Assembly (NCBI RefSeq): GCF_963924675.1
Contig: NC_089236.1
Span: 33,007,319-33,071,318 of the forward strand
DNA from: Phocoena phocoena
Taxonomy: Eukaryota > Chordata > Mammalia > Artiodactyla > Phocoenidae
DNA length: 64,000 nt
Direction: 5' to 3'
The translations under genes and the position numbers were made by a program. Below are positions 47,704-60,015 of this stretch, piece by piece. How positions within the stretch are numbered: position 1 is the first letter of the stretch; the number at the start of each line of letters is the position of its first letter. The notes under the pieces were generated by a model. The model had not been told where the DNA came from. It saw only the letters and a program-made list of their open reading frames with translations, and made no database searches.

Positions 47704-48033
47704 GGGCTTCCCTGGTGGTGCAGTGGGAGAGAGCAAGGGACATGCCTGCCAATGCAAGGGACACGGGTTCGAGCCCTGGTCCAGGAGGACCCCACATGTC
47801 ACGGAGCAACTAGGCCTGTGTGCTATAACTACTGAACCTGTGCTCTAGAGCCTGCGAGCCACAATTACTGGACCCACGTGCCACAACTACTGAAACCCAT
47901 GCGCCTAGAGCCTGTGCTCCTCAACAAGAGAAGCCACCACAATGAGAAGTCAGCGCACCCTAACCAAGAGTAGCTCCCGCTCACTGCAACTGGAGAAAGC
48001 CCGCACAGCAACGAAGACCCAATGCAGCCATAG

Positions 48034-48065
<32 letters not shown>

Positions 48066-48089
48066 ATAAATAAATAAATAAATAAATTT
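47704..48089 (+). mobile_element. Long-form CHR SINE with (CTAA)n(AAAT)n tail
   Basis: It starts 'gggcttccctggtggtgcag', has the B-box-like 'gggacacgggttcgagccct', and then the long 3' body with repeated 'cacaactactgaacc'-type units, 'caacaagagaagccaccaca' and 'gaagacccaatgcagccata'. The tail holds about eight CTAA and six AAAT units (48033-48087). The duplication is 47688-47703 against 48090-48105, sharing 'ccaccagata'. Confidence 0.93.
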
Positions 48090-48389
48090 AAGAACCCACC
48101 AGATAAAGGTCTGGACATGGAAACAGTATGTAAACAGAAGGGCACTGGCCTGGGGCCAGTTTCACCTCCTCTTACAACTCCTCCCTCCCTCCCTCCCACA
48201 CCGCCTGTTGCCTCTTTGCACCATCTCTACCTCTTCTTTCCCCTTCCAAAGCAACTCTAATGTCAATTTTGTCTGCTTTCCTCTGGATGCCAGTGTTAGA
48301 GATGGGAATTAGTTCTTTTCTTCAAGGTTTCCCCTTATCCGAGAAGGTCACTTGATAACAAACTTTCCAAACGAATTGTTTCCCACACA

Positions 48390-48765
48390 CCTTTTCAAAC
48401 ACTCAACTAGCCTTGGCTTTTGTAGTTTGCTGTTTCTGGAATGGCTTTCTATGCCTTTTCTTCCTGGAGAGCTCAGCTCAGGTGATAAAGACATCTCTTC
48501 CTCTGTCACAGTGTCCAGGGCTCCTTTCTCCCTGAAACTCAGCAGAATGAGTTCATGCTTCTCTCTGCTCCTCCGTCTCCCCACATAGGCCCTATGATAG
48601 CATTTCCCACTTTCTGTTATTACGTTGTAATTAGGTGTTTGCCATTCTGTCTCCCTGACTAGACCTTGACTGCTCGAGGCCGGACATGTTATGTCATATT
48701 CCCCTTTGTGCTTCCAGAGCTTTGCAGTATCTGCTGCATGGTGGGTGCTGAGTAATGTTTAAATG
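48390..48765 (+). mobile_element. L2 fragment
   Basis: 'tgctgtttctggaatggctt', 'cagctcaggtgataaagaca', 'cctgactagaccttgactgc' and 'tgctgcatggtgggtgctga' follow the order of the L2 3' region. Confidence 0.7.
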
Positions 48766-51095
48766 ATTTCATGAATTATACTTCTTTGTCTCACATGCAC
48801 ATTTAGCACAAATATCAAAAAGGTACAAACACTAAGAGGTTTCACACATTCTGCTAATGCAAGACGGGAAACTAAAGCCCAATAGCTAAGTGAGAAGTTT
48901 CTGTTATTCAGCTGTGGAGTATGAAGTATTGCCTCCCTGAAATGGAGAGGGGCACTGAATGAAATGGACAGTTGAGGAAGTTCCACTCTGTATCAATCTA
49001 CCCCTTGCCTGGTCACTAAGGTTTCAGAACTCAAGGAGGGGTTGGCTTATGGGATGTCTCTTCCTCTTCTAGGGGACAAACTAATAATTTAGGTCTCTCA
49101 CTGGATTGCATCTCAACCATGTAACTGGCTATGAACATGATCTTTCAGTTACCAAAACCCTGCTGACCTAGGATTCCTCAGAATCCTCAGCTCAAGAAAA
49201 TAGCATGTCCCAGGAGAGAGAATTTAAAACATAATAAAATAAAACAAAGGAAATCCGATACCCAGTTATGTTGGTATCTTTCTAAAGCCTTACTAGCACC
49301 ATAGTAAGACTTTCTGCTTCTGTTTCATTATGTGACAGGCAGGGACTGTAAACACTGTCGGTGGCAGAGAAAACAGTGTCTAGAAACAAATAAGAAAAAC
49401 TAAAGCTGAAACTGGGAATATGTGCAGAGCTTATGCTTTGGTATTCTGTGGTCATGACAGCTTTTGCTCTTATGAAAGTACTGTGTGTGGTGTTCTTTTT
49501 CTCAGTAATGATTTCTGAAACTGTGTGACTTGTGGAATTTGCTTTTAAAAAAATGCGTGAGTGTTTAATCGTTCCGGGTGTGAGTAACCACATTCTGTTC
49601 GAGTGTGCTTCCAGCCCTCACTTTGCTCCTTATCAGCGACAGTACTCCAAACACTTGTCTCAATTTTAAGATCAAAGCTGATGAAAAACAGACCTCTAAA
49701 GGGTTGAATTGCCTTCTGCATTTTTGTGCATCAGAAGAAAATACCTATACCACTTGAAGGGGCTGAATTTTTTTTAGTGCCTCATCTTCAGATTGTGAAT
49801 TCTGCTTTGTTCATTTCTTACTCTGTCAATGTCATCTGCTTCGTGAAATGTATCTTTTAATTAATTATTCTTGTCTCAAATTGTCTTCTGTGGCTCACTG
49901 TCAGGGCAAGAATTCATATTATTAAAATAGGACCTGTAGATAAAGGGAAATATCTTGGCTTATTTCAGCGTGGAATTAACCTCATTTAACCAGTAAATCA
50001 CCTTAACTGATTTTTCAGAAAAATCTTTTTGTTGTTTATATATTTTTTGAAGTTGCATACAGCATGGCTTTTCTACAAAGCAGCAATTCAGAAACATGAA
50101 AACACTAAATTATAGAAGAATTGAGAAGTCTGACTGAGAAAGAATTTGGAGAGAATCCTAAAGCTAGAAGCCAAATCAATAACAACACAACAACAACATC
50201 AACAACTCCATTCACATTCAGCTCTACGGGGAATCTCCAAAAAGCCTCTCCCCGAAATGCATTATTAAATATGAGCAGTTTTGTATACGTCCTACATGTC
50301 TGCTTGGGTTTTTATTAAAATGATGGAAACAACTATAAATAATACAGAGAAATGTATAAGGTGATAAAATAAGCAGATAGGACCTTTCTAAAGGCAACCT
50401 TAAAAGCACTGATAAATTTTCAAAAGTAAAATATTTACCAAAGCTAATAGAACCAAACTTTCCTATGATTTGGAGAATCATAATTTAGTCTATGGGAAAG
50501 AAATTGAGGTCTGAGGATTTACATAGATTCCCATACTCTTTTCAATATACTCCTTCAGGAGTGAATATGCAATCCTTTCTTAAGAATGGGGATGAATGTC
50601 ACCATTCTTTTGGTCCAGATACCAGGAACACTATGATAATGTGCGATTTGGTCATTAAGATCGATTACATGGTGTAGAAATATCGTTGGACTAGAAATGA
50701 AGACCTCTAGTTTCTTGCTCCAGATGCACCATTAACTGGTTTTGTGACCTTGAGAAAATCAATGAATTTGACAAATATTCCTTAAGCACCCAGATACTAT
50801 ACACAATGTTGGAGATATTTTGGCAATAGGCAAGATTCCTTGATTTCTAAGTTCTTTCACCTTAGTAAAGAGAGACTGTAAAAATAATCACACTGTAGAA
50901 TTACAGATGCAACAATATGAAATAGATGGGATGGGGATTGGGGCAAGAGGAGACATTTTGGGAACTTTAAGCCCTTTGGTCTGGCTGGCTTTGAGAGAGT
51001 TTGACAAGGTGGGATAAAGATAAATCTGGAGTCGTAGGCAGGAAATAAATTGTGGAGTGGTTTTAACATTATAGTAAAGAGTTGGGACTTTATCA
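48766..51095. other. Mostly unique sequence
   Basis: No gene is seen. A weak ancient-repeat similarity at about 50.76-50.93 kb ('gacaaatattccttaagcac', 'tttggcaataggcaagattc') resembles the motif at 29.49 kb. CAACAA-type short repeats lie near 50.18-50.20 kb. Confidence 0.5.
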
Positions 51096-51275
51096 TGTAT
51101 CCAGCGAGTCTCAAATTTTGATGTGCAACAGAATTATATGGGGAACTTGTTAAAACACACATGTCTCCCTTTAGTAATGGCATCAGAATCTTCAGTGGCA
51201 GGACCAGGACACTAATGTTTTTGACAACATACACAAAGTTTGCATCCAACATACACAAAATTTGAAAATAACTGG
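51096..51275 (-). mobile_element. MER5A-like hAT-Charlie element
   Basis: 'gagtctcaaattttgatgtg', 'caacagaattatatggggaa', 'cttgttaaaacacacatgtc' and 'atggcatcagaatcttcagt' match MER5A read from its right end. It is a non-coding relic. Confidence 0.68.
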
Positions 51276-51419
51276 TATCGTCAGTGGGCATCCACTGAAG
51301 GTCCTGAAATAGGGAAATAACACCAGATTTGTATTTTAGAAAGTTCACTGTACCATGTGTGTAGAGAATGGACTAGAGGGGCGTGAGTCTGGGACAGGGA
51401 AACTGATTGAAAGACTATC

Positions 51420-51990
51420 TTCCCAGTGATCTATGACCCAGTATCCCTTCCTGGGTATGTGTCTGAGAAAACATCCAATATATGTACCTCAGGAGACAAG
51501 CACAAGAATGTTCATAGCTGTGATGTGTGTGGTAGCAAAAAACAGGAACAACCCAGATATCCACTAACAAAAGGATGGATGAATTGTGATATCTTTCAAA
51601 AAACAGAATATTCTACAACAGTAAAAATGAGTGAGTATTGTCTACATACAGCAGAATAGGTGAAACTTACAAATAGAGTTCTGAGACTAAAAGAGCGAGT
51701 AACTGAAGACTACACATTATATGATACCATTCAAATAGTTTTAAGGTGAGCACTATTAAACAGTTTGTACACACACACTGTTTTTTGTTGTTTTGTTTTT
51801 AACAAGCAAGAGAATAAAAACACACAATTTAGAATAGTATTTACCACTTGTAGAGCGCAAGGATGCATCAGGTGGAAACAAACGATAGCTTCAATGGTGT
51901 TAGTAATGTTTTGCTTCTTTATTTGAAGGGTGGCTTGATGGCTGTTGGTGTTTTGATTATGCATTATGACTTATATTTGGTAACTAGTCT
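51420..51990 (+). mobile_element. L1M (L1ME-like) ORF2 end/3' region
   Basis: 'ctatgacccagtatcccttc', 'gacaagcacaagaatgttca', 'aacaacccagatatccacta', 'gaatattctacaacagtaaa' and 'tatatgataccattcaaata' are ancient L1 landmarks in sense order. The 77-codon frame here is L1-derived. Confidence 0.75.
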
Positions 51991-52019
51991 ACAAAGATGA
52001 AACTCCAATGCACCATGCT

Positions 52020-52505
52020 TCCCAGTATTCATGCTCTTGTATAATCCCTTCCCACACTGAACCTGGGGATGTAATCAAGAGGATGCAGCCGAAGTGACAC
52101 TATGTGACTTATAAGCCGAAGTCATTAGAAACTTTGTATCTGCCTTCTTGGTCTCTTAGAGCACACACACCGGGAAAGCAAGCCACCATGTAGGAAGTCC
52201 AACTACCCCAAGACCACCATATTGTGAGGAAGCCCAAGTTAACCAAGGAGAGGCTGCATAGAGACAAGGTGATGTCTGACCAGCTGTCCCAGCTGAGGCA
52301 CCAGATATATGAGTGAAGAAATCATCATGGGTGCCCAGCACAGGTAAGCTTGCAGATGACACCAGCCCCAGACACCATCTGACTGCAACTACATGCAGAA
52401 CCCCAAGTGGGAACTGCCCTGCTGAGCTGAATCAATGCTCAGAATTGTGAGCCATAGTAATAAACTGCTGTTTTAAGCCACATGGTTTGCAATAAATAAC
52501 CAGAA
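52020..52505 (+). mobile_element. Ancient solo LTR, MLT1-like (ERVL-MaLR)
   Basis: 'cccagtattcatgctcttgt', 'gcagccgaagtgacactatg', 'gcttgcagatgacaccagcc', 'tctgactgcaactacatgca' and 'aataaactgctgttttaagc' then 'ccacatggtttgcaa' give the layout of an old MaLR-type LTR, with AATAAA close to the end. Family assignment is approximate. Confidence 0.65.
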
Positions 52506-52584
52506 TATTATAAATATGTCACATATATCTTCTATACCTATCATATAGTACAATTACTTTTCAAAATGAGATTACTAAAATAAC

Positions 52585-52800
52585 TTGTCAGAATCAGACA
52601 GTTTTGGCTTCAAATCCTGGCCTTGCCACTCAGGCTGTGTAGCCCTGGATAAATCACTTCACCTTTCTAAGAATCAATTTTCTCATCTGAGAAAGAGGGG
52701 AAAATAGTAGCTCCTAATTCATAAGGAGGTTGAGAGGCTTAGGAGATATAGAATCTATACATCCTTATCCAGGCATAAGTTAAGGACTTAATAAATTATA
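52585..52800 (+). mobile_element. MIR SINE
   Basis: 'tggcttcaaatcctggcctt', 'gtgtagccctggataaatca', 'cttcacctttctaagaatca' and 'ttctcatctgagaaagaggg' form the MIR core in order, ending near 'ggacttaataaattatag'. Confidence 0.85.
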
Positions 52801-54235
52801 GGGACAGGCCACACTACACAAACTTGCTTCTTCTGGATCTAAGGAGGAAAGAAAAAAGCTTTTGCTAATGAAGAGTATAGATTATAGCTCAAGAACTGTA
52901 AATATCCATGGTGAACAGGATTCAGCCAGAACAAGTGACTATAAACTCTTTTCCCACTCTGTGGTTTTATGAAGCTTCATTGATTTCCTGTGGTTTATTT
53001 CAGGTATAAAACATTTGAATTCAGAATTCCCAGGGAGAGATTACCCCAGTTATTTCTCTATTTTTACCATTATCTCTGTCTTTGGCTTCCCTCTCCTGTG
53101 GTGCTCTCCACATTGGGCCCTCATTTCCTATCAGGTGACAGCAAAAAATGTAGGGATAATTCAGTCAGTCCACTTGATGGGTGACTGGTTAATACATCTT
53201 ACAGAAGGATAGGTAAGGACGGAGGAGCATGAAATTGAACGCATGTCCTCTTTGCAGGGTATGTGAAGTCTGGGAAGCGAAGCTGGACAGGTAACTTTAA
53301 GAAGCAATCTTGTTTGAAAGATGATTACACTCTGGGAAGGGGTGAAATATGACCATTTTGTGTCCCATAGATATCCTCAGAGTTTAATGAAAGGCAGTTT
53401 CTGCCCTTTTGCATTTAGCTTGGTCCACAAGCCACACAGTTCAAGAAGATTAACAACACCAGCTGGGAGGTAAGCATTGCTGTTCTGAAGAGGTTGCTGC
53501 CCGTGGAGCTTGTGAACCACGTAACATCAATATCGACGTTGGCTGGAGGAGATCCGCGGGGAATCAGGCATGGTTGAAGCCTGCACAGGTCTGCACAGGG
53601 GGCAGGCTCTCTGCCTGCAGACCCCAGAGCTCACAGGATCAGAGGATGACTTCTATCTGTTCTCTTACCAGGACAGAGCAAAGTGATGGGGGTTATAATC
53701 CAGCAGGAGGTATTTGGGTCAGATGAGCTCCAGAGGTCTCTTTAAGGTCTAATTCAATGAACAGTATGTTTTTCTTATCTCTGATAAGAGGTAGCATTCT
53801 AAAAAAACTTAGTGTACTTCTGAAAAAAAAATTGTACTCGTGAAATATTTGTTGAAACTTCATAAGTGTCTGTACTTAAAAAAACATTTTTTAAAAACCG
53901 CAGTTACATAAAGTGTTCAGACTATGGAACTTTGGGGCTTTATTTATTTATATATATTTCTCTTTATAGATTCCTTCCTTCTTCCACTGAATTTTGAGAA
54001 GGACATAAAAGTCATTTCCTTTACAAGAAATCCCTCTACTCCCAGCAGTCCTAAATGTTAGAAGGCAAGGTAAGATCACTGGTGGAACCTCAAGGTAGGA
54101 TTTTTGATACCAGAAAATTCTCTATAGTTTAGCCATAACTAGTATCTAGAGAGTTGTTATTATTCCTGCTTTTCTTGGGGGAAAATATGTAGATTCACAT
54201 CTCTACCTCGTTGAGCTTTCCTAATAAATTCCAGT
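52801..54235. other. Unclassified sequence
   Basis: No gene is recognised. Around 53.46-53.66 kb there is a less AT-rich segment with a few CpGs ('ggagatccgcggggaatcag') that could be an old LTR or ERV fragment, but I cannot place it. No open frame longer than about 65 codons has domain features. Confidence 0.45.
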
Positions 54236-54239
54236 GCAC

Positions 54240-55545
54240 TGGATTTTTTTGGAAACAATTTCAAACTTACAGAAAAATTGCAAATACAGTACAAAGATTT
54301 TTTTCTGAACCATTGAGCTTAAGTTGCTGACCTGATGTCCTAAAATCCCCCAAATACTTTATGGGTTATATTCCTATATAACAACAAGTACCTAAGTCAG
54401 GAGATCAAAATTGATATTTTACTACCATCTAGTCCTCAGATCCCCTTCAAGTTTTTCCGACTGTCCCAATGATGTCCTTTATAGAAAAAGGATCTGGTAG
54501 GAAATGAAGTGTGGCATTTAGTTGTTATGTATCCATGGTTTCCTTTAGTTTAGAACAGTTTCTCAGTCTTTTCTTGACTTTCATGATCCTGACACTTATG
54601 AGATTACAATCCAGTAGATTTTTGTGGGGATTTTGTTGTTGTTGTTTTTTTAATTTTTTTAAACAGAATCCCCTTCATTTTGTTTCCCCATGATAAGATT
54701 GATGTTACACATCTTTGGCAGGAATACCACAAAACAGAGCTCTGTTCTCCTTGCATTCTATCAGATGGAATGTGATTTTGATTTATCTCATTACTGAAAA
54801 TGTTAACTTAGATCATTTGATTACAGTGGTGTCTGTAAAGTTACAGGTTCCCTTTTTAATTAATAAGTATTTTGTGGGGAGATAATTTAAGATTACAAAA
54901 ATATCCTGTTCCTCATCTAAGTTTCTATTTATTTATTTATTCATTCATTCATTCATTTCAGCATGGACTTGTGGACTCCTATTTTATTAAATGGATTATA
55001 ATAAGTTACTGTATTTATTTTGATACTCAAATTGTCCCAGATTTAGCCAGTGGGATCTTCTTGAAGCTGGTTCCTCTGTCCTTTTGACATCTCATCAAAG
55101 TTCTTTTAACATTTCATTACTTTCTGGCACAAAAATGTTCCAGGCTTACCTCATCCTTCTGCTGCTCTCGTGCTGGAATCAGCCATTTCTCTAAGGAGCC
55201 TAGATCCTTTTAATGGAGGATGGTATTTAGAAACCAAGATTTGGTTTCCAAGTGTGCTCATTGCTGTTGGGGTGTTGTTGCTCACAGCCCTCTCAGCTCT
55301 TTCAAGCTCTTTATATTTTGAGAAATTATCCATTCGTCAACATGTGGCAAATACCTTTTCTTAGTTTGAGGTTTTTCTTTTGACTTTATTTATGGTTATT
55401 TTGCCTATGCAAAAATAATTGCTCATATCGTAGCTTTATCAAATTTTTGTCTTGGCTTCTGGGATTTATGTCTAACTCAGATATTTCACACTTCAGCATT
55501 ACAAACATTTCTCCCCGTGTTTTTTTCTAGCACTATAGAAAAAGG
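54240..55545 (-). mobile_element. Ancient L1M, 3' non-coding region into ORF2 end
   Basis: 'tttcaaacttacagaaaaat', 'gtggcatttagttgttatgt', 'cttgactttcatgatcctga', 'ttttgtggggagataattta', 'actttctggcacaaaaatgt' and 'ctggaatcagccatttctct' are L1M landmarks, several shared with 38.64-38.9 kb. From 55.3 kb 'gaaattatccattcgtcaac' and 'gactttatttatggttattt' are antisense ORF2 3' sequence. No frame survives. Confidence 0.75.
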
Positions 55546-55744
55546 TTTTTTTTTAATTCTGAAGTGCATCTACCCAAATGTTGGTAAAAAAATCTGTGTT
55601 TCATTGGGAGAGCAAGCTCAGTGCCACAGACTGACACACCATTTGAGGAAAACCAAGACCAAATCCAACTTTTTAGATATGTAGGTATTTTGTGATCTCT
55701 TTATACAAACTATTGGTTTTCTGCCCTGGCTCACCATTATCATT

Positions 55745-55892
55745 ACCTTTGAAGCTTTTATAAAACAGACTGCTACCTAGTAATCTACCATACAAAACAG
55801 TTAAATCAGACCTCTGGGGATTACTGGATAAAGATTTTTTAAAAAATCTCTACAGGTGATCTAATGTGCTGCCAAGACTGAGAACCACTGAT
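55745..55892 (+). mobile_element. MER5A-like hAT-Charlie element
   Basis: The right end 'ctctacaggtgatctaatgt' followed by 'gactgagaaccactga' is the characteristic terminus. The left part is diverged. Confidence 0.65.
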
Positions 55893-56282
55893 CTATTCCT
55901 ACATCTTCACAGCTGCCTAAAATTCTACTACTAGCAACTGCTTCCTTTGGATAAGCAATTCCTCTTTGAATATCTTCTTTTAAAACATAAGTATTTTTCA
56001 AAATTTAATACTCAAGTTTCTAATAATTTAGCACTGAGTTTAGCAGACTCATATCAAGACATAAGAATTAAAATTATATGTGTAAAGAAACTACATATGC
56101 AGCAGACCCACTCTCGTGGGCTGGTTGTGCACAGAAGGCAGCAGTTACCTGGATAAAGGGGATACGGTGTGAAAACAGGAAGAAGACTTGCCATCACAAT
56201 GATCTCAAGAGGAAACTTAAAGATAGTTCTGGACTTCTGGAAAACAAGAGCAACTTGAGAGGAATGTAATATTAAAAACATG

Positions 56283-56465
56283 GTTCATTATCCATGTGAT
56301 TATGGGTAAGTGACTTAACTTCTCAGAACCTCAGTTTCCTTATTGGCAAAAATGAGACTAATATTATTTGTGGAATTATTGTGAGAATTGTATCAGATTA
56401 TAAAGCTAAAGTTCTTTCCATGTGCTGACGCATAGTAAATACTCAGTAAATTGTTACCACAAGTT
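56283..56465 (+). mobile_element. MIR SINE
   Basis: 'gattatgggtaagtgactta', 'acttctcagaacctcagttt', 'ccttattggcaaaaatgaga' and 'tgctgacgcatagtaaatac' with 'tcagtaaattgttacca' span the core and 3' end of MIR. Confidence 0.85.
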
Positions 56466-56673
56466 AGAAAGAGCTACTCTTACTCCTTCCAACTAGCACT
56501 ACTTCTAACAGATGACTATTTCTGCATGAGCTAAGTTGTAAACTGTAAATTGGCTTAGATTGACTTCTTGAGGGGCCTTTATATAATATTCAGTGATATC
56601 ATTATTTAACACTAATCTTATCATAAGAGTTTTGAGCTGAGACAAGTTTTTTAGAAATGAGCATGCACTTCTT

Positions 56674-57005
56674 GGGCTCCCCTCGTGGTGCAGTGGTTAA
56701 GAATCCTCCTGTCAATGCAGACAACACAGGCTTGAGCCCTGGTCTGGGAAGATCCCACATGATATGGAGAAACTAAGCCTGTGCGCCACAACTACTGAGC
56801 CGGCGTGCTACAACTACTGAAGCCCATGCATCTAGAGCCTGTGCTCTGCAACAAGAGAAGCCACTGCAACGAGAAGCCTGTGCACTGCAACGAAGAGTAG
56901 CCCCTGCTCACCACAACTAGAGAAAGCCCATACGCAGCAATGAAGACCCACCCAATGCAGCCAAAAATAAATAAATAAAATAAATAAATTTATTAAAAAA
57001 AAAAA
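56674..57005 (+). mobile_element. Long-form CHR SINE
   Basis: It begins 'gggctcccctcgtggtgcag', then a diverged B-box region ('acacaggcttgagccctggt'), the long 3' body with 'cacaactactgagccggcgt', 'caacaagagaagccactgca' and an (AAAT)n plus poly(A) tail. A 21-bp duplication with two mismatches flanks it (56653-56673 and 57006-57026, shared core 'agcatgca'). Confidence 0.94.
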
Positions 57006-57026
57006 AGAAATAAGCATGCATTTCTT

Positions 57027-57770
57027 GATTTCTAAGAAAAAGCCAGTAAAAGAAAAACTACACTGAATGAAATTAGTTTTTAAATAGTTAAATTACTCAG
57101 TCTCACTGTTGGAATTGTATTGAGGTAATGAATGAATCCAAAATGGTAAATATGCTATAATTGTTTATTGCACTAAAACTCCAATGTTGTAACTTTTGCA
57201 GTATCTTGTGTAAGTATAATATATTCTGAAAAATAAGTGATATTACAACATGAGTTGGTCATGGATAATACTGAATATAGGAATTTATTATGGAATTTAA
57301 ATTAGTATGTATATACATATTTCTTATTTTACCTGACATATGTTAAGAGTCAACTGGCCTTGTGACAGTTTGAAATAATAGACAAAGCATTTCAGAAGTA
57401 AGCTCAGAATTATGTAGCCTGAGACATGCACAATTTCCTGTAGTGTCAAGTTAAGTGAATATGAAGTACATCCTTAATAAGCAGAAACAGAAACTGATAG
57501 CCCTAATAAAGGAGGAATTCCCTTAAGCTTTTATATACATATATATGAAAAATCTATTAACACAGTTCTTTTATTTAAAGGAAATTGATGGTTTAAGTAA
57601 ATTGTAGTTATATAGCCATCAATTCTCTTTATAAAGAGCTTCAACAGGGAAAATTTTGCACCTGTTAATCAGTTCCAAGACACGGTGAGTTGAGGGAATT
57701 GTATTGATGCCTAAACCAGGCCACAGGTTGGATGGGTGGAAAGGCTATCAGATCTGTTTGCTTTCAGCTA
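57027..57770. other. Unique sequence
   Basis: AT-rich, nothing recognised. Confidence 0.5.
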
Positions 57771-57771
57771 G

Positions 57772-58070
57772 TGAATTTTTATTAAACATTCAATATGAGC
57801 TAGCTCTGTGTTAGGGACTGGGGTAACTCAGGGTCTGTATAATCGAATATAGGATACATGAAATATTACGGAGAAAAAAATTTTTTTTTTTACTAAACAA
57901 AAGGGAGATATGTGTATAGATTGAAGTAGTCAGAGAAGGCTTAGTGAGATAGCACTTGACTTGGGTCTTAGAAGTGTTTGGACAGATTAAAGGTGGAGGA
58001 GAGGGAAGGAGGCATTCTAGGAAGAACAATGTAAGGATAGAATCAAAGAGGTGGAAATAAGCATGGATGT
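57772..58070 (+). repeat. Weak ancient mammalian repeat
   Basis: 'ttttattaaacattcaatat', 'gagctagctctgtgttaggg', 'gtcagagaaggcttagtgag', and 'ggaggcattctaggaagaac' follow a common ancient-repeat motif order also hinted at 29.49 kb. The family is not named with confidence. Confidence 0.45.
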
Positions 58071-58530
58071 GTGGGGGCTACGTTCATCCGTTGTTGCTTA
58101 TGTAAAAAATCACCTCCCAACTTTAGGCCATTTGCTGTTGCCTATTGTTCTACTGATCTGGGCCAGGCCTAGTGGATCTCACTTAGGCTTGTAGTCAGCT
58201 AAGAGGTCAGCTAGGGCCTGGCTAGTCTGGAAAAACTCACTTACATGTTAGGCTTGCTGGCTGTTGGCTGAAGGGCTATGGCTGGTCTCCACATGGTGGT
58301 CTCTCATACTCCAGCTGGCTAGTCCATGCTCCTCCTCACCTGGTAGGGGTACAGGGGAGAAGAGAAGAGCAGAAGTATGCCAAGGCCCAGACTCACACCT
58401 GGCACACTATCATTTTTGCCACGTTCTGTTGGTCAATGCAAATCACAAAGCCAGACTAAAGTGGTGGGGAATTACACTCCTCTTAATAGGAAGAGCTGCA
58501 AAATCACTGGGCAAAGGGTGTGGACCACAA
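58071..58530. other. Unique sequence
   Basis: Open frames of about 142-146 codons start here and run into the SINE at 58545. They are not genes: their second half is SINE sequence read through. Nothing else is recognised. Confidence 0.5.
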
Positions 58531-58544
58531 GGAGTGGCCTTTTT

Positions 58545-58752
58545 TTTGTTTTGTTTTTTGCAGTACGTGGGCCTCTCACTGTTGTGGCCTCTCCCGTGTG
58601 GAGCACAGGCTCCGGACGCGCAGGCTCAGCAGCCATGGCTCATGGGCCTAGCCGCTCCGCGGCATGTGGGATCTTCCCGGACCGGGGCATGAACCATGTC
58701 CCCTGCATCGGCAAGCAGACTCTCAACCACTGCACCACCAGGGAAGCCCCCT
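58545..58752 (-). mobile_element. CHR-2-like SINE
   Basis: The reverse complement starts 'gggggcttccctggtggtgc' and contains 'tccgcggcatgtgggatctt' (plus spelling) and the cetacean 3' region ending 'gaggcccacgtactgc'. The duplication 'ggagtggcc' plus T run (58531-58545) against 'ggagtagcca' plus T run (58753-58767) is imperfect. Confidence 0.92.
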
Positions 58753-58951
58753 GGAGTAGCCATTTTTGTAAACAGTTTTCCACATGGGTCAACCTCACTG
58801 AGGTACAGATATTGTGAAAAGGTAAGGAAACAGGGAAAATATATTTTTAGGAAGACTAGCTTGGCAAGAGCTCACACTCAAATCTGAGAAGTCATGGAAG
58901 AGACTGAAGGAGATAAGGAGCTGCATCAATAATCCTAGTAAGAGGTATAAG

Positions 58952-59671
58952 GGGTTTGTCTTTGTTTGGGCTGCTATAACAAAGAACCACAGACTGGGCG
59001 GCTAATAAACAACAGAAATTTATATCTCACAGTTCTAGAGGCACCTGCTTGGTCACGTTCTGGTGAAGGCCCTCTTCCTGGTCATGGCCAGTGCCTTCTC
59101 GTTGTGTCCTGATGTGGTGGAAGGGGGCTAAGGACTCTGTGGTGTTCCTTTTATAAGAGCTTTAATCCCATTTATGAGGGCTCCAGCTAATGACGTAAGC
59201 ACCTCCCAAAGGGACTGCCTCCTAGTACTATCACCTTTGGAGGTTAGGATTTAAAATATGAGCTTGGGGGGATAAAAACAAATCAGACGGGACTTCCCTG
59301 GTGGCGCAGGGGGTATGAATCTGCCTGCCAATGCAGGGGACACGGGTTCGAGCTCTGGTACGGGGTGATCCCACATGCTGCGGAGCAGCTAAGCCCGTGT
59401 GCCACAACTACTGAGCTTGCACTCTAGAGCCCATGAGCCACAACTACTGAGCCTGCATGCTGCAACTACTGAAGCCTGTGTGCCTAGAGCCTGTGCTCCA
59501 CAACAAGAGAAGCCACCAAAATGAGAAGTCCATGCACCACAACAAAGAGTAGTTCCCACTCGCTGCAACTAGAGAGAGCCCACATGCAGCAACGAAGATC
59601 CAACGCAGCCAAAAATAAATAAATGAATAAATTAAAAAACAAAACAAAACAAATTAGACCAATACAGGTCA
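58952..59671 (-). mobile_element. MST-type solo LTR, split by a SINE
   Basis: The plus strand shows 'tgtttgggctgctataacaa', 'accacagactgggcggctaa', 'cagaaatttatatctcacag', 'cttttataagagctttaatc', 'tatgagggctccagctaatg' and 'ctttggaggttaggatttaa', the reverse of an MST LTR. A plus-strand SINE (59289-59645) cuts it near its U3 edge; about 12 further bases after 59659 may complete it. It is diverged and non-coding. Confidence 0.8.
59289..59645 (+). mobile_element. Long-form CHR SINE inside MST LTR
   Basis: It begins 'gggacttccctggtggcgca', has 'ggggacacgggttcgagctc', repeated 'cacaactactgagc' units, 'acaacaagagaagccaccaa', and an (AAAT)n/AAAAC tail. The duplication 'aaaacaaatcagac' (59275-59288) against 'aaaacaaattagac' (59646-59659) has one mismatch. 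Confidence 0.95.
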
Positions 59672-59984
59672 GGCCAAAGATAGAGGCAGTATTTTCAGGA
59701 TTTTTATTTGTTTCTTAAAAGTAACCGTGAAATAAATGGTTCAATCCCTTTGAAAATATTTTGAGGCATTTTTGAATTGGTCTTGACTCATAGTCGTGTG
59801 TTTCTGAACTGTGTCTTTTGCTGTCCATATCTTTGGGCTATGGCCCATCCTTAGACTCTGGCAGGTCGTAAGTACATAGTATTGTGCTGACTCCCCCAAA
59901 CAGGACCATATCCAGCAAATCTGCTGGTGTGAGCCCTTCAGGTGTACATTCATCAGCACTCAGCTGTTCAACAACTGAAAGATT

Positions 59985-60015
<31 letters not shown>

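Noticed and set aside
47725..48000. tRNA-like A and B box sequences in SINEs as possible tRNA genes
   Set aside because: The tRNA-derived heads no longer fold as a complete cloverleaf, carry SINE bodies and tails, and have target duplications. They are retroposons.
11446..48090. Regular AAAT, CTAA, CA and TG arrays as possible CRISPR-like repeats
   Set aside because: The units are 2-4 bp without unique spacers, and are SINE/L1 tails or ordinary microsatellites in a mammalian genome.
50857..51348. 163-codon minus-strand frame
   Set aside because: It overlaps a MER5A-like relic and unique sequence, begins in the shadow of non-coding DNA, and has no recognisable domain.
53230..53520. Possible exons with splice-like 'tctttgcag' and 'gaggtaag' motifs
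   Set aside because: The motifs are isolated, the intervening frames have stops, and no protein similarity is recognised. Such motifs are expected by chance.
58264..58817. Two overlapping plus-strand frames of 142 and 146 codons
   Set aside because: Their second halves read through the minus-strand CHR SINE at 58545-58752. The same SINE-derived peptide shadows occur at 6.2, 16.2 and 45.3 kb, so they are not genes.
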